Positions 7,803-15,842 of a DNA stretch of 41,695 nucleotides are shown one piece after another. The notes below the pieces were generated by a model. That model had not been told where the DNA came from. It was given only the letters and a program-made list of their open reading frames with translations, and made no database searches. Position 1 is the stretch's first letter; each line of letters begins with the position of its first letter. The translations under genes and the position numbers were made by a program. This stretch comes from a bacterium (lineage in GTDB: Bacteria > JAJVIF01): positions 388,358 through 430,052 of the forward strand of contig JAJVIF010000002.1 of NCBI GenBank assembly GCA_022072165.1, read 5' to 3'.

Positions 7803-9715
7803 AACAAATCCTTCAAACGGTTTTTGACCGCGCCGGAGATGTTGGCCTCGAGCTCGGGGTCAAACTCCGCGTTGGCCACTGTCCCACCGACCGAGAACTT
7901 GAACTGCACAAAGCCATCCTTCTCCGCCGGCACATGCCGGATGTAGCTCCCGACCTTTCGCATAGCCCGCGCCACAGATTTCCGTGCGCGGATGGTACCA
8001 GTCAGCGCGACTGGCTGCGGGTCCGTGACCTGTCCGCTGACATCCAGATGGAAATCTGGTGCCCGCAGCTTGAGACTGGTGAGCTGGAGTCGTTTCGGAC
8101 GCACTGTCGCCCGCAGGTCGATGAGGCTGTAGGGCATCAGGCTCCCCCCTTTCGCTTTTCCCGACTTTACCCGCTCTGCGAAATCTGCCGCAAAAGGCGA
8201 GAGCATCGTGCCCTGCGTGCTATTCAGCTCCACCTGCGCCTGCCAGTCCGTGGCGGACTTCAACGTGTATGTCACGGTGCCACCCATGCGACCGGTGACT
8301 CCATAGGTCGGCAGTTGCAGGTCCTGCAGGATGGTGCCGAAGTGGATGTTTTCCAGCCGGAGCGTCGCCGCTGCGGGCGACTTCCCCCAGGTCGCAACAT
8401 CGTGGGCCTGGCCGCTCAGGAAGACCCGTCCGCCCCCCGGCGGGACAAAACGGGTATCGCGTAACCGGATGCCGCCATCGGCATAGCTCAGATACGCCAC
8501 CAGATCCGTGCAGGGGAGCCCGGCGACCTCGAACTGCTCTGTCTCCAGTTCGATCTCCGCCGCGATCCGCTGGTCCCGGTCGAGGGTGAGGGTTGCGCCG
8601 CCGGTCACCGATCCTTCGAGGCCGTAGTTGGGCTGTCCGAGGGCGGCGAAAGCCTGACCCGGATTGATTCCCTCGATCCGCAGTTGCAGGGTGCTGGCCG
8701 GACCGGTCACCGCCACCCGCTTGCTGTGGTGGGTGCCATTCACCATGATGCCGCCACCAAACGCCTCAATTCGTCCCTCCCGCAGCTCCAGCGATCCCTC
8801 ACGGATGAAGAAAGGGAGGTCAATCTGCTCAATGCCCAGATGGTTGAACTGCATCGCTGCTGCTTTGAGCGACCCTTCGATCACCGACTCCCCCTTCTTG
8901 CCGGTGATGGTGCCAGTGAGCGTGACATCTCCCTCGATAAATCCCGTGCGCGGGGCTTCGCCGAACTGTTCCAGCAGCCCCTGTATGCCCAACGGACCCA
9001 GGGTGGTCGCGATGGCATAGGGACGATCTCGTCGGTACCAGAAGGAGCCACTGGCACTGAGTGGTGCCTCCTGATAGAGCCCCTCCAGCGATGTCACCTG
9101 GAGCAGGCGGCGATCTGCATAGATCGCCTCCGCGGTGATCTGCGTGACGGTGAGCGGGGGGAGGCCGTCGTGCTCCAGGGCCGGCAGGTGATAGTGAACG
9201 GTCCCCTGGTCGAGGCGAATCTGCACCTGGCGGTCACCATACTTCTGGACTGGCCAGGCGGTGGGGTCGGCGGGCGGCGGCTCCGGCATCCCGGTCTCAG
9301 GTCCGAGATCCGGCTCCGGCGAGTTGGGGTCCCCGTCAAACTCGAAGCGAGGAAAGATCAAATCGTTGTTGTCATCCACGCGGAGCGCCAGTTCAAAGCC
9401 TTCCAGGGTGACTTTTCGCGGCCAGGCCTTTTTGGTCCGCTGGTACAGATCCCAGTCGAGCTGGGCTGTAGCGCGCCGGACCTCCCCCACTTTTACGGGG
9501 GTCGGAACATCGGCAACCACGAAGAGGCTGGTGTCCCGGAGTGTCAGGGTGCCGTTGAGGGTGCCATCGACCCGGGTAGGGACCACTTCGCCGCCAGACT
9601 GCTCGATGACAAAGGCGACCAGGTCGACTTCCGCTTTCCGCCAGAGGAGCAGGATCGCGCCAATGACGCCAAGCACGAGCAGCAATACCAGGGCGATTTT
9701 GCGGAAGCGCGGCAT
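7799..9715 (-). CDS. AsmA/TamB-like membrane-anchored periplasmic protein
   Basis: A 638-aa protein with one N-terminal membrane helix (residues about 6-25) and a long beta-rich periplasmic part. The order is an N-terminal G-x-V-x-G-T-L-x-G-x-L segment (TRVDGTLNGTLTLRDTSLFV), a disordered acidic Pro-rich stretch near residues 130-160, then many short beta repeats with paired hydrophobics (for example GRIEAFGGGIMVNGT and LEGSVTGGATLTLDRDQ). This pattern is typical of AsmA-like and TamB-like proteins, bridge-like proteins involved in envelope lipid transport or outer-membrane homeostasis in diderms. The C-terminus overlaps the convergent gene by 4 bp. Length is similar to AsmA and shorter than TamB. 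The exact subfamily is uncertain. Confidence 0.65.
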   Translation of the reverse strand: MPRFRKIALVLLLVLGVIGAILLLWRKAEVDLVAFVIEQSGGEVVPTRVDGTLNGTLTLRDTSLFVVADVPTPVKVGEVRRATAQLDWDLYQRTKKAWPRKVTLEGFELALRVDDNNDLIFPRFEFDGDPNSPEPDLGPETGMPEPPPADPTAWPVQKYGDRQVQIRLDQGTVHYHLPALEHDGLPPLTVTQITAEAIYADRRLLQVTSLEGLYQEAPLSASGSFWYRRDRPYAIATTLGPLGIQGLLEQFGEAPRTGFIEGDVTLTGTITGKKGESVIEGSLKAAAMQFNHLGIEQIDLPFFIREGSLELREGRIEAFGGGIMVNGTHHSKRVAVTGPASTLQLRIEGINPGQAFAALGQPNYGLEGSVTGGATLTLDRDQRIAAEIELETEQFEVAGLPCTDLVAYLSYADGGIRLRDTRFVPPGGGRVFLSGQAHDVATWGKSPAAATLRLENIHFGTILQDLQLPTYGVTGRMGGTVTYTLKSATDWQAQVELNSTQGTMLSPFAADFAERVKSGKAKGGSLMPYSLIDLRATVRPKRLQLTSLKLRAPDFHLDVSGQVTDPQPVALTGTIRARKSVARAMRKVGSYIRHVPAEKDGFVQFKFSVGGTVANAEFDPELEANISGAVKNRLKDLF

Positions 9716-9741
9716 ACATCACGAGGATACCCCCAACCCCG

Positions 9742-9770
9742 TTGCCCCGTCCCCGCCGGAGCCCTACACT
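9742..9770 (+). promoter_or_regulatory. sigma-70-type promoter: TTGCCC, 17 bp, TACACT
   Basis: TTGCCC (9742-9747) and TACACT (9765-9770) are exactly 17 bp apart in the divergent region between the AsmA/TamB-like gene and the AhpD-fold gene. The leader is about 38 nt and carries GGGAG at 9801-9805, 9 nt before ATG 9815. Confidence 0.65.
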
Positions 9771-9814
9771 GGAGCGGTTTCATCTCACCTGTTCCAGCCC
9801 GGGAGTCCCCGCCG

Positions 9815-10354
9815 ATGCCTGTCCAGACCCTACTGCTCAATGCGCCATCGCCCAGCAGCCTCGCTGATTCCGCAGGAATCGCCAGGATGCAGGCGGAGAC
9901 TGGCTCGTATCTCGAGCTTGCCACGTTGCTGGGGCTCCGTCCGGACCTGTATGACGCGATCGGGAAGGGTTACGACGCCTTCTTCCGGAATCCGGCATCG
10001 GAACTCTCTGAAGAGGAGCGCGAACTCTCGGCGCTCCTGACCGCGCTACTGTGCCATTCGCCCTACCCGGCGCGCCTGCATCGGGCGCGCATTCAGCAGC
10101 TCAATGTGTCAGCGGCGGTGCTGGAAGCGGTCGAGACCTTCGAACTGAATTCGCAGGACCTGAGCCACCGTCAGCGGGCCTACCTGAACTTTGTCCGGAA
10201 GGTGGCGGCGTTCCCGCACACCATTGTGGACAAGGACATCATTTATCTGGAGCAGAACGGCTTCACGCAGTCGGCCATGCTTGAACTGGCGTCACTTGCG
10301 TCCTACGTCACCATGCTGGGTCGATTGTCGGATGCCCTGAACGTCGGACTCTAG
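9815..10354 (+). CDS. AhpD/carboxymuconolactone-decarboxylase-fold protein lacking the redox Cys pair
   Basis: A 179-aa all-helical protein resembling the peroxidase-related AhpD-like/CMD family. The pattern is the helix ATLLGLRPDLYDAIGKGYDAFFR, then LSEEERELSALLTALLCHSPYPARLHR, then YLNFVRKVAAFPHTIVDKDI. Family members normally carry a CxxC and a following His at the end of the central helix. Here the equivalent segment is CHSPYPARLH: one Cys and the His remain but the second Cys is replaced by Pro. A thiol-peroxidase mechanism is therefore unlikely unless another Cys substitutes, and none is seen. The start at ATG 9815 has a Shine-Dalgarno sequence and a promoter; the same frame stays open far upstream only because it runs antisense to the neighbouring gene. 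Confidence 0.65.
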   Translation: MPVQTLLLNAPSPSSLADSAGIARMQAETGSYLELATLLGLRPDLYDAIGKGYDAFFRNPASELSEEERELSALLTALLCHSPYPARLHRARIQQLNVSAAVLEAVETFELNSQDLSHRQRAYLNFVRKVAAFPHTIVDKDIIYLEQNGFTQSAMLELASLASYVTMLGRLSDALNVGL

Positions 10355-10357
10355 TCG

Positions 10358-10434
10358 TCCTCCGGACGCGGGGCGCGTCCGGGTCCCACCGACCGGGGGT
10401 CGGGGGACCGGGCGAGCAGGGCTCGCCCCTCCGG
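10358..10434. repeat. dispersed three-hairpin REP module
   Basis: A solitary copy of the three-stem-loop block seen in the 230-bp array and next to the RAYT gene. It begins 3 bp after the stop of the AhpD-fold gene. The first hairpin matches the array consensus; the linker after the second hairpin has changed from CC to GG. Confidence 0.88.
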
Positions 10435-10439
10435 CGTTC

Positions 10440-10481
10440 GGTCCCCCCCATTTGTGGGCGAGCGCGCAGCGACCGGGGGCC
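10440..10481. repeat. companion repeat of the REP module (poly-C / GCGACCGGGGG motif)
   Basis: A G-G-T-poly-C tract, then a GTGGGCG-like segment, then CAGCGACCGGGGG. A related sequence follows the REP module copy at 41366-41439 with the same order, so the two parts probably form one larger mobile or dispersed unit. Confidence 0.55.
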
Positions 10482-10486
10482 TCCCG

Positions 10487-10492
10487 TATCAT
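10487..10492 (+). promoter_or_regulatory. -10 box (TATCAT) of a leaderless-type promoter
   Basis: TATCAT ends 6 nt before ATG 10499 and there is no Shine-Dalgarno sequence, implying a leaderless mRNA for the rhodanese gene. Confidence 0.5.
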
Positions 10493-10498
10493 CACCAC

Positions 10499-10867
10499 AT
10501 GAAGCACTCCCCCGAGTTCGAAGCGCTCTGCGCCGAAGCCCGCGCTCAGGTTAAGGAAACCTCCATTGAAGAGGTCGCCAGCCGCCTCCAGCAGGGCGAA
10601 ACACTCGCCCTCATCGATGTCCGGGAAGAGAGCGAGTTTGCCGCCGGTCATATCCCCGGTGCGGAGCATCTCGGACGGGGCATCATTGAGCGTGACATTC
10701 TTGGAGCCCACCCTGACAAAAACGAGGAGCTGATCCTCTATTGCGGCGGGGGGTACCGCTCCGCGCTGGCCGCGGTGAACCTGCAAAAAATGGGCTACAC
10801 CAAGGTCCGGAGCATGTGGGGCGGGATGCGGGGCTGGCGCGAGGCGGGGCATCCAGAGGGCACCTAA
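10499..10867 (+). CDS. single-domain rhodanese-like protein
   Basis: A 122-aa cytoplasmic protein with one rhodanese domain, a sulfur-transfer fold that carries persulfide on an active-site cysteine. Visible features are LALIDVREESEFAAGHIPGA (residues about 36-55, the CH2A motif) and the active-site loop YCGGGYRSA with Cys82 and Arg87, followed by the GYTKVRSMWGGMRGW end (CH2B-like). No signal peptide is present. ATG 10499 is chosen because the domain starts about 35 residues later and a -10 box sits 6 nt upstream. It follows a REP module and precedes the S41 protease gene, which has its own -10 box. The physiological acceptor is not evident from the neighbours. Confidence 0.9.
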   Translation: MKHSPEFEALCAEARAQVKETSIEEVASRLQQGETLALIDVREESEFAAGHIPGAEHLGRGIIERDILGAHPDKNEELILYCGGGYRSALAAVNLQKMGYTKVRSMWGGMRGWREAGHPEGT

Positions 10868-10919
10868 GCCGCACCATCGTTCAGGAAACCAGCCCCCCCC
10901 CAATCGCGACATCTGGCGA

Positions 10920-10925
10920 TACACT
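10920..10925 (+). promoter_or_regulatory. -10 box TACACT upstream of the S41 protease gene
   Basis: TACACT lies 62 nt before GTG 10988. The -35 position falls inside a run of nine C residues (10893-10901), so no -35 box is recognisable. The leader ends with CGGGGA (10975-10980), a Shine-Dalgarno sequence with 7-nt spacing. Confidence 0.4.
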
Positions 10926-10987
10926 CAGTAGCAGTACCGTCCCGCAATCTGCCGGGATGGTGACCTTTGCCTGTCGGGGATGGACCC

Positions 10988-12436
10988 GTGCGCCGATACC
11001 TCGCTCTGCAGATCGCAGCCCTCATCTTTTTGAGCGCCTTTTTCGGCTTTAAAGCGTCGCAGGTGATGGCAGCCGCCGACTGGCCGACCCAGCTCGCCCA
11101 GTTGCCAGGGGGCAAGTCGGTGGTCCAGGCCAAGGCCCCGACCAAGTCCGATTTGCGGACCTTTGAAGCGATCCTGAACCTCCTGACGACGGACTATCTG
11201 GAGCCGGTCGAAGACCGCAGCAAGCTGATGGAAGGCGCGATTCAGGGGAGCGTGGCGGCGCTGGGGGATCGGTACAGCCGGTATATCCCCAAGGTCCACA
11301 ACACAGCGCTGACCGAGGAAATCCAGGGGTTTTACGGTGGGATCGGGGTCCTGATCGAACAAAAGGGCGGCCACACGCTTGCGGCGACTGTCTTCCCCGA
11401 ACAACCAGCAGCGGTGGCGGGGATGGAAGTCGGGGACATCATCCTGGAGGTCGATGGCGAGGATGTGTCGGATAGGTATGTCACGGACATCGTGGCGAAG
11501 ATCAAAGGCCCGGTAGACACTGAAGTGGTGCTGAAAATCTACCGACCAGCGCTGGAAGATGTCCGGGATCTGACCATCACCCGCAAGCAGGTGAAGTACC
11601 CCTCGGTGTGGGAAAAGAAGATGCTGCCGGAGCAGCGGGGCGTGGGGTACATCAAGCTGATCCAGTTCAACGAGGAGTCGGGCTCGGACTTCATCGAGGC
11701 GGTCAACGAGCTCAAAGGCGAAGGCATGACCCGACTGGTGCTGGACCTGCGGCAGAACACTGGCGGGACCTTCACCGATGCCTTCGAGATCGCCGATGCC
11801 CTGGTGAAGAGTGGTCCGCTGGTCTACACCGAGACCCGCAATGGTCAGCGACGTCCGTTTGAGAGCCGGGATGGCGGACTGGGTCTCGACATCCCCCTGG
11901 CGATCCTGACCGATGGCTATTCCGCCTCTGCCTCGGAGATCGTCGCTGGAGCGGTCCAGGACACCCGCAGCGGGATCCTGGTCGGCACGAAGACCTTCGG
12001 GAAAGGGGTCGTGCAGAGTGTGATCCCCCTGACCGATGGCTCCAGCCTGATTCTCACCACCGCCCGGTATCTGACCCCGAATGGCCGGGACATCAACAAG
12101 CATGGCATCCGCCCCGACATCCCCATCGATGTGGAGACGATTACGAAAGACGACCCCTTTGTCACTTCCCGTCTCGACCGCATTGAAGCCCTGAGCAAAG
12201 AAGCCGTCGCTCTCCGGGAGGAACTCCAGGAGTATTTCCGGGACAAGGACTTCGCCATGGATGAAGCCCTCCGGATCCTGCAGGATGAAGCGGCGTACCA
12301 GGCGATTCTGGCGACCGCTGGTCCTACACCAGCCGATGACGAAGCCGCCTGGGCTGCGGAGCAGGCAGCTGAAAAAACCGCCGCCGGCCCCGCTGGGCTG
12401 ATGAATGCGCCAGTCGAAGAGGCCGCTGGCGAGTAA
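10988..12436 (+). CDS. carboxyl-terminal processing serine protease (S41, CtpA family)
   Basis: A 482-aa exported protease of the C-terminal processing family, which trims C-termini of envelope proteins in the periplasm using a Ser-Lys dyad. Order of parts: an N-terminal membrane/signal segment (about residues 4-28), an N-terminal helical domain, a PDZ domain with YGGIGVLIEQ and GMEVGDIILEVDGEDV (about residues 115-195), then the S41 core with GVGYIKLIQF, LVLDLRQNTGG, the catalytic Ser in GYSASASEIVAGA, and the catalytic Lys in TKTFGKGVVQS. The C-terminal 60 residues are Glu/Ala-rich. GTG 10988 is supported by a Shine-Dalgarno sequence 7 nt upstream; the longer TTG start at 10967 is not. All catalytic motifs are intact. 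Confidence 0.94.
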   Translation: MRRYLALQIAALIFLSAFFGFKASQVMAAADWPTQLAQLPGGKSVVQAKAPTKSDLRTFEAILNLLTTDYLEPVEDRSKLMEGAIQGSVAALGDRYSRYIPKVHNTALTEEIQGFYGGIGVLIEQKGGHTLAATVFPEQPAAVAGMEVGDIILEVDGEDVSDRYVTDIVAKIKGPVDTEVVLKIYRPALEDVRDLTITRKQVKYPSVWEKKMLPEQRGVGYIKLIQFNEESGSDFIEAVNELKGEGMTRLVLDLRQNTGGTFTDAFEIADALVKSGPLVYTETRNGQRRPFESRDGGLGLDIPLAILTDGYSASASEIVAGAVQDTRSGILVGTKTFGKGVVQSVIPLTDGSSLILTTARYLTPNGRDINKHGIRPDIPIDVETITKDDPFVTSRLDRIEALSKEAVALREELQEYFRDKDFAMDEALRILQDEAAYQAILATAGPTPADDEAAWAAEQAAEKTAAGPAGLMNAPVEEAAGE

Positions 12437-12609
12437 GGCAGCGCAAGCGGGAGTATGATGCTGGCGGGTCGGAGAGCGCCTGGTCCGTTGTGACGACTGG
12501 TGCCCGCTGACTCTGCGGCACCGACGAGTTGACCGTATCCGGACGTCGGGCCCCGTATTTACAGACTCCTCGTCCTGACCGGGACGTTCTCACGAGGTCC
12601 ACCGTCACC

Positions 12610-13179
12610 ATGGCCCCTCGGCCCAAAGTGGGCGCCGCTCAGCGTGTCGCCATTTTCATCGACGTGCAGAACATGTTCTATTCCGCGAAGTACAAGTACC
12701 GCGGCAAGCTCGATTACGAAAAGCTCCTCAACCTCATCCAGCGGGATCGCCAGGTCATCCGGGCGCTCTGCTATGCGGTCCAGACGCCCGAAATCGACCA
12801 GACCAGCTTCATGAAGATCCTGGAGAACATGGGATTCGAAATCCGGATCAAAGACCTGAAGCTCCGACCCGATGGCACCGCCAAGGGTGACTGGGATATG
12901 GGAATGGCGATTGATGCCATGTCCCTGGGGAGCAAGATGGATGTCGCTGCCCTGGTGTCAGGCGATGGCGACTTCTCTTCGCTGGTGGAGTTCCTCAAAG
13001 CGCAGGGAGTGAAAGTGGAGGTGTATGCCTTCCGCTCCAACACGGCTGATGAGCTGATCAAGAGCGCCAGCCAGTTCATCCCACTGGATGACAGTGTCAT
13101 CCTCGCCGGGTCCATGGCCTCGGTGGAGGAAGTGGAGTCGGTTGCGAGCCGGCGACGTTATGCCCCACGGGCACGGTAA
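12610..13179 (+). CDS. NYN-domain (LabA/DUF88, PIN-like) nuclease-type protein
   Basis: A 189-aa protein made of a single NYN domain, a PIN-like fold usually associated with metal-dependent RNA cleavage. The acidic active-site residues are visible: Asp18 in AIFIDVQN, Asp96 in KGDWDMGMAID, and Asp119/Asp121 in LVSGDGDF. The KVEVYAF strand and the SNTADELIKSASQFIPLD end are typical of the LabA/DUF88 group. ATG 12610 is preferred over an in-frame TTG at 12529, because the extra 27 residues are Arg/Pro-rich and unlike the family. The 173-bp gap upstream contains a possible -10 box, TATGAT (12454-12459), which would imply a leader of about 145 nt. The gene overlaps the next by 20 bp. Confidence 0.88.
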   Translation: MAPRPKVGAAQRVAIFIDVQNMFYSAKYKYRGKLDYEKLLNLIQRDRQVIRALCYAVQTPEIDQTSFMKILENMGFEIRIKDLKLRPDGTAKGDWDMGMAIDAMSLGSKMDVAALVSGDGDFSSLVEFLKAQGVKVEVYAFRSNTADELIKSASQFIPLDDSVILAGSMASVEEVESVASRRRYAPRAR

Positions 13180-14398
13180 CCACCGTGCAACCAGCCTGAT
13201 AGGTCGCCTCGCCCTCCTTGTCCTGGGGTGGCTCAGTTGTTGCTGGTTCGCGCCAAGCGAAGCCGGAACCGGCGACTTCGCCCTTCCCGGCTATGGCGAT
13301 CCCCAGTTCCTCCCCCTCCCTTCCGGCGGACAGACCGGGCAGTTCGCCTTTGAGTCAGACCCCACCACCCCGACTGATCTGCACTGGTTCCCGGGGACCA
13401 GCACCCTGCAGCGTCTGGTCTCCACAGGAGGCTTGCGGCTGTCCTGGCGACGGGGGGAACAGGGCGTGCAGGCGGTCGCCGACTCCCTCATCTACGAGCG
13501 TGACAGTGCAGCACCGGATGCTCCGGAACGCTTCACGCTCATCGGCAATGTTGCGGTCGTGACACCTCAGGGGGGAGTCCGATCATCGGCACTCACACTG
13601 GAAGTCCAGCAGGACACCGTCCTGCTCAGCGCCCGGGGGGGCGTCCTGGCGCAGTTTGGCCAGCAATGGATCAGGGCAGCGCAGGCGGAATTGCAGTATC
13701 AAACTCTCGTTCCTGCCGGGATGGCTCCTGCGGAGCTTACTCACCAGGGGCATGTCGCCGGCGATGTTCGTATCGAGTTTGCGCTTGATCCGGGAGCGGC
13801 AGAACTGCAGGAGCGTGTGAACCCACTGCACGGTCCACGCCCATTCTTTGAAGGCGTGGATCTGGCGCCGCAGCAGGTCGAGATCATCGGTCCCCGCTTC
13901 GACTTCACCTACCGCACCACCGGACTCAACTCGGTGGCAGCCGATGCGCCATCGGTCCTGACGCTGCTGCGTCGCGGGGGCAGCGATTCCGACGAGGAGC
14001 CACTGCGAATGTCCTTGGCCGCTCCCATTTTCGAAGCGACCTTTGAGTCGACTGAAGTTACCAACGGCGATGCTTCAGGGACCCGGCTCACCAGTCTGCG
14101 GACATTCGAAGCGCCGGTGGGGCTGGTGGTCAGTTATCTGGAAGGGACTATCCAGGCTGGACAGGGCGCGCTGGATCTCGCGCCAGACCGGCAGTCCCTG
14201 ACCCTCAGCGGAGGGGTCCGGGCCGAGCAGGGGGGCGCGCTGATGTTCGCCGCCGACCTGGGGCTCTGGTTCGACGCAGAGGGACAAATCCGTCTGGAGG
14301 CCTCAGGACGCCCCACATTTCTGTTCGAAAGCTCCCGATTCGCGCCATTAGCCAGTATTTTGGGCAAAATCCGCCCTGGAGGGTCCCAGCAATGGTAG
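13160..14398 (+). CDS. exported OstA/LptA-like protein
   Basis: A 412-aa exported protein. The ATG at 13160 lies inside the end of the NYN gene and begins a peptide with a signal sequence (hydrophobic core LIGRLALLVLGWLSCCWF, then APSEAG). After about residue 95 it shows repeated short beta segments such as VQAVADSLIYER, FTLIGNVAVVTPQGGVRSSALTLEVQQDTVLLSARGGV and LTLSGGVRAEQGGALMFAADLGLWFD. This alternation of modified-strand and hydrophobic residues is characteristic of the OstA_N/LptA beta-jellyroll used in lipopolysaccharide transport. It is longer than LptA and may be a divergent LptA/LptC-like periplasmic protein. Assignment is by pattern only. efp follows after 43 bp. Confidence 0.6.
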   Translation: MPHGHGNHRATSLIGRLALLVLGWLSCCWFAPSEAGTGDFALPGYGDPQFLPLPSGGQTGQFAFESDPTTPTDLHWFPGTSTLQRLVSTGGLRLSWRRGEQGVQAVADSLIYERDSAAPDAPERFTLIGNVAVVTPQGGVRSSALTLEVQQDTVLLSARGGVLAQFGQQWIRAAQAELQYQTLVPAGMAPAELTHQGHVAGDVRIEFALDPGAAELQERVNPLHGPRPFFEGVDLAPQQVEIIGPRFDFTYRTTGLNSVAADAPSVLTLLRRGGSDSDEEPLRMSLAAPIFEATFESTEVTNGDASGTRLTSLRTFEAPVGLVVSYLEGTIQAGQGALDLAPDRQSLTLSGGVRAEQGGALMFAADLGLWFDAEGQIRLEASGRPTFLFESSRFAPLASILGKIRPGGSQQW

Positions 14399-14441
14399 GC
14401 TTCTAGATTGTGCCCAATACGACGGAGGACCGCACGCATCC

Positions 14442-15005
14442 ATGATCTCCGCCAACGACCTGAGGCCCGGGAAGGCCTTCAAGTGGGATGGCTCCCTGTA
14501 CAAGTGTACGGAGTACGCCCATGTGAAGCCCGGCAAGGGACCTGCTTTCGTCCGAGTCAAGCTGTTGAACATCGAGACCGGCGCGAATGTCGAACATACC
14601 CTCAAGCCGGAACTGAAATTCGAGGAACTGCGGGTCGAAAATCGGCCGGCGGCTTTCCTGTACGCCAACGGCGACACCTTCGTCTTCATGGACAGCGAGA
14701 GCTTTGAACAGCACGAACTGACCGGCGATTTCATCGGGAAGCCGAAGCAGTTCCTCAAGGAAAACATGGAGGTCACCCTGATTCATGCCGACGGTCGCAT
14801 CATCGATTGCGAGCTGCCGAGCCATGTCGTGACCTCCATCATCTATACCGAGCCGGGCATGAAGGGGGACACCGCCACCGGTGCCACCAAGCCGGCGCAG
14901 GTCGAAGGGGGCGCGACCATCAACGTGCCGCTTTTCGTCGAAATCGGCGACCGTGTCAAGGTCGATACCCGGGAAGTGAAGTACCTGGAGCGGGTCCGGG
15001 ACTGA
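14442..15005 (+). CDS. efp: translation elongation factor P
   Basis: A full-length 187-aa EF-P, which binds between the P and E sites and helps ribosomes make consecutive Pro-Pro bonds. All three beta-barrel domains are present. The domain I loop is VKPGKGPAFVRVK with Lys32 at its tip, the residue modified in lysine-type EF-Ps. Domain II contains the YANGDTFVFMD segment, and the C-terminus shows INVPLFVEIGDRVKVDTR. The start ATG 14442 has GGAGG about 14 nt upstream. A strong intrinsic terminator follows 28 bp after the stop. No EpmA or EpmB gene is in the window, so the modification chemistry cannot be told. Confidence 0.97.
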   Translation: MISANDLRPGKAFKWDGSLYKCTEYAHVKPGKGPAFVRVKLLNIETGANVEHTLKPELKFEELRVENRPAAFLYANGDTFVFMDSESFEQHELTGDFIGKPKQFLKENMEVTLIHADGRIIDCELPSHVVTSIIYTEPGMKGDTATGATKPAQVEGGATINVPLFVEIGDRVKVDTREVKYLERVRD

Positions 15006-15033
15006 CCGGATCCCGCGCTAAGCCGAAAACAGA

Positions 15034-15072
15034 GCAACCGCAGACGATCCCGTCTGCGGTTGCTTCTTTTTT
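15034..15072 (+). terminator. intrinsic terminator after efp
   Basis: A perfect 13-bp stem, GCAACCGCAGACG (15034-15046) with CGTCTGCGGTTGC (15051-15063), a 4-nt ATCC loop, then a T-rich tail TTCTTTTTT (15064-15072). This is the clearest terminator in the window. It may also limit read-through into the antisense strand of fabG. Confidence 0.93.
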
Positions 15073-15101
15073 GCGAGGAGTCCAGTGTGTGCTACTGGCT
15101 C

Positions 15102-15842
15102 TCAGAGCGCGCCACCGTTCACGGCGATCTCCGCGCCGCTGATGAACGATGCTTCCGGTGACACCAGGAAGTGGACCGCCGCCGCGATGTCTTCGGTCGT
15201 GCCCATGCGTCCGGCAGGTATCCCCGCGAGGATGGCCTTCAGCTGCTCTTCCGGCATTGCCCTGGTCATATCAGTATCGATGAGTCCGGGCATGATGACG
15301 TTGCTGGTAATCCCCCGGTTCGCATATTCCTTTGTCAGGGCCTTCGAGAACCCAAAGAGTGCACTCTTGGAGGTGCAGTAGATCGTCTGCATGGGCGAGC
15401 CGAGATTCGCGACGATGGATGACATGTGTACCAGCCGTCCCCACCGCGCCTTGCGCATGTTCGGCAGGGCGCGTCGCGTGCAATAGATCGTGCCGAAGAG
15501 ATTCGTGGAGAGGACCGCCTGGATCTCCTCATCCGACATCCGCACCAGGTGTTGCTCGATATTGATGCCGGCATTGTTGACCAGAATATCGACAGGGGCC
15601 TGCGCTTCGATGGTCGCGAACATCGCCTCCACCGCTTCAGGCTGAGCAACATTGCCCCCTATCACCTCCGCCTTTCCGCCATTCGTGCGAATCTCCGCCG
15701 CCAGGGCATCGGCAGAGTCGCGACTTGCGTTGTAGTGGACCCACACAAACGCTCCGGCGGCCGCGAGACGTCGGGCGACTCCGCTGCCAATCCCCCGGCT
15801 CGCGCCAGTCACCAATGCCGTTTTGCCGGACAGATCAAACAT
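15102..15842 (-). CDS. fabG: 3-oxoacyl-[acyl-carrier-protein] reductase
   Basis: A 246-aa short-chain dehydrogenase that reduces beta-ketoacyl-ACP with NADPH in type II fatty acid synthesis. Visible features are the nucleotide-binding TGASRGIGSG motif (residues about 12-21), the NNAG motif (about 89-92), the catalytic set Asn114, Ser141/142, Tyr155 and Lys159 (HMSS and YCTSK), and the PGLIDTDMT loop. The start is placed at 15842 (MFDLSGKTALVTG); a longer frame would add 16 non-conserved residues. It overlaps the upstream fabD by 8 bp, which suggests translational coupling and supports the FabG assignment among the many similar reductases. Confidence 0.92.
   Translation of the reverse strand: MFDLSGKTALVTGASRGIGSGVARRLAAAGAFVWVHYNASRDSADALAAEIRTNGGKAEVIGGNVAQPEAVEAMFATIEAQAPVDILVNNAGINIEQHLVRMSDEEIQAVLSTNLFGTIYCTRRALPNMRKARWGRLVHMSSIVANLGSPMQTIYCTSKSALFGFSKALTKEYANRGITSNVIMPGLIDTDMTRAMPEEQLKAILAGIPAGRMGTTEDIAAAVHFLVSPEASFISGAEIAVNGGAL

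Noticed and set aside
8684-9814. Upstream extension of the AhpD-fold gene
   Set aside because: The extension is antisense to the AsmA/TamB-like gene; a promoter and a Shine-Dalgarno sequence fix the start at 9815.
10893-10901. Poly-C9 tract upstream of the S41 protease gene as a phase-variation tract
   Set aside because: It occupies the -35 position but no -35 box flanks it, so length change has no evident effect; the gene is housekeeping.
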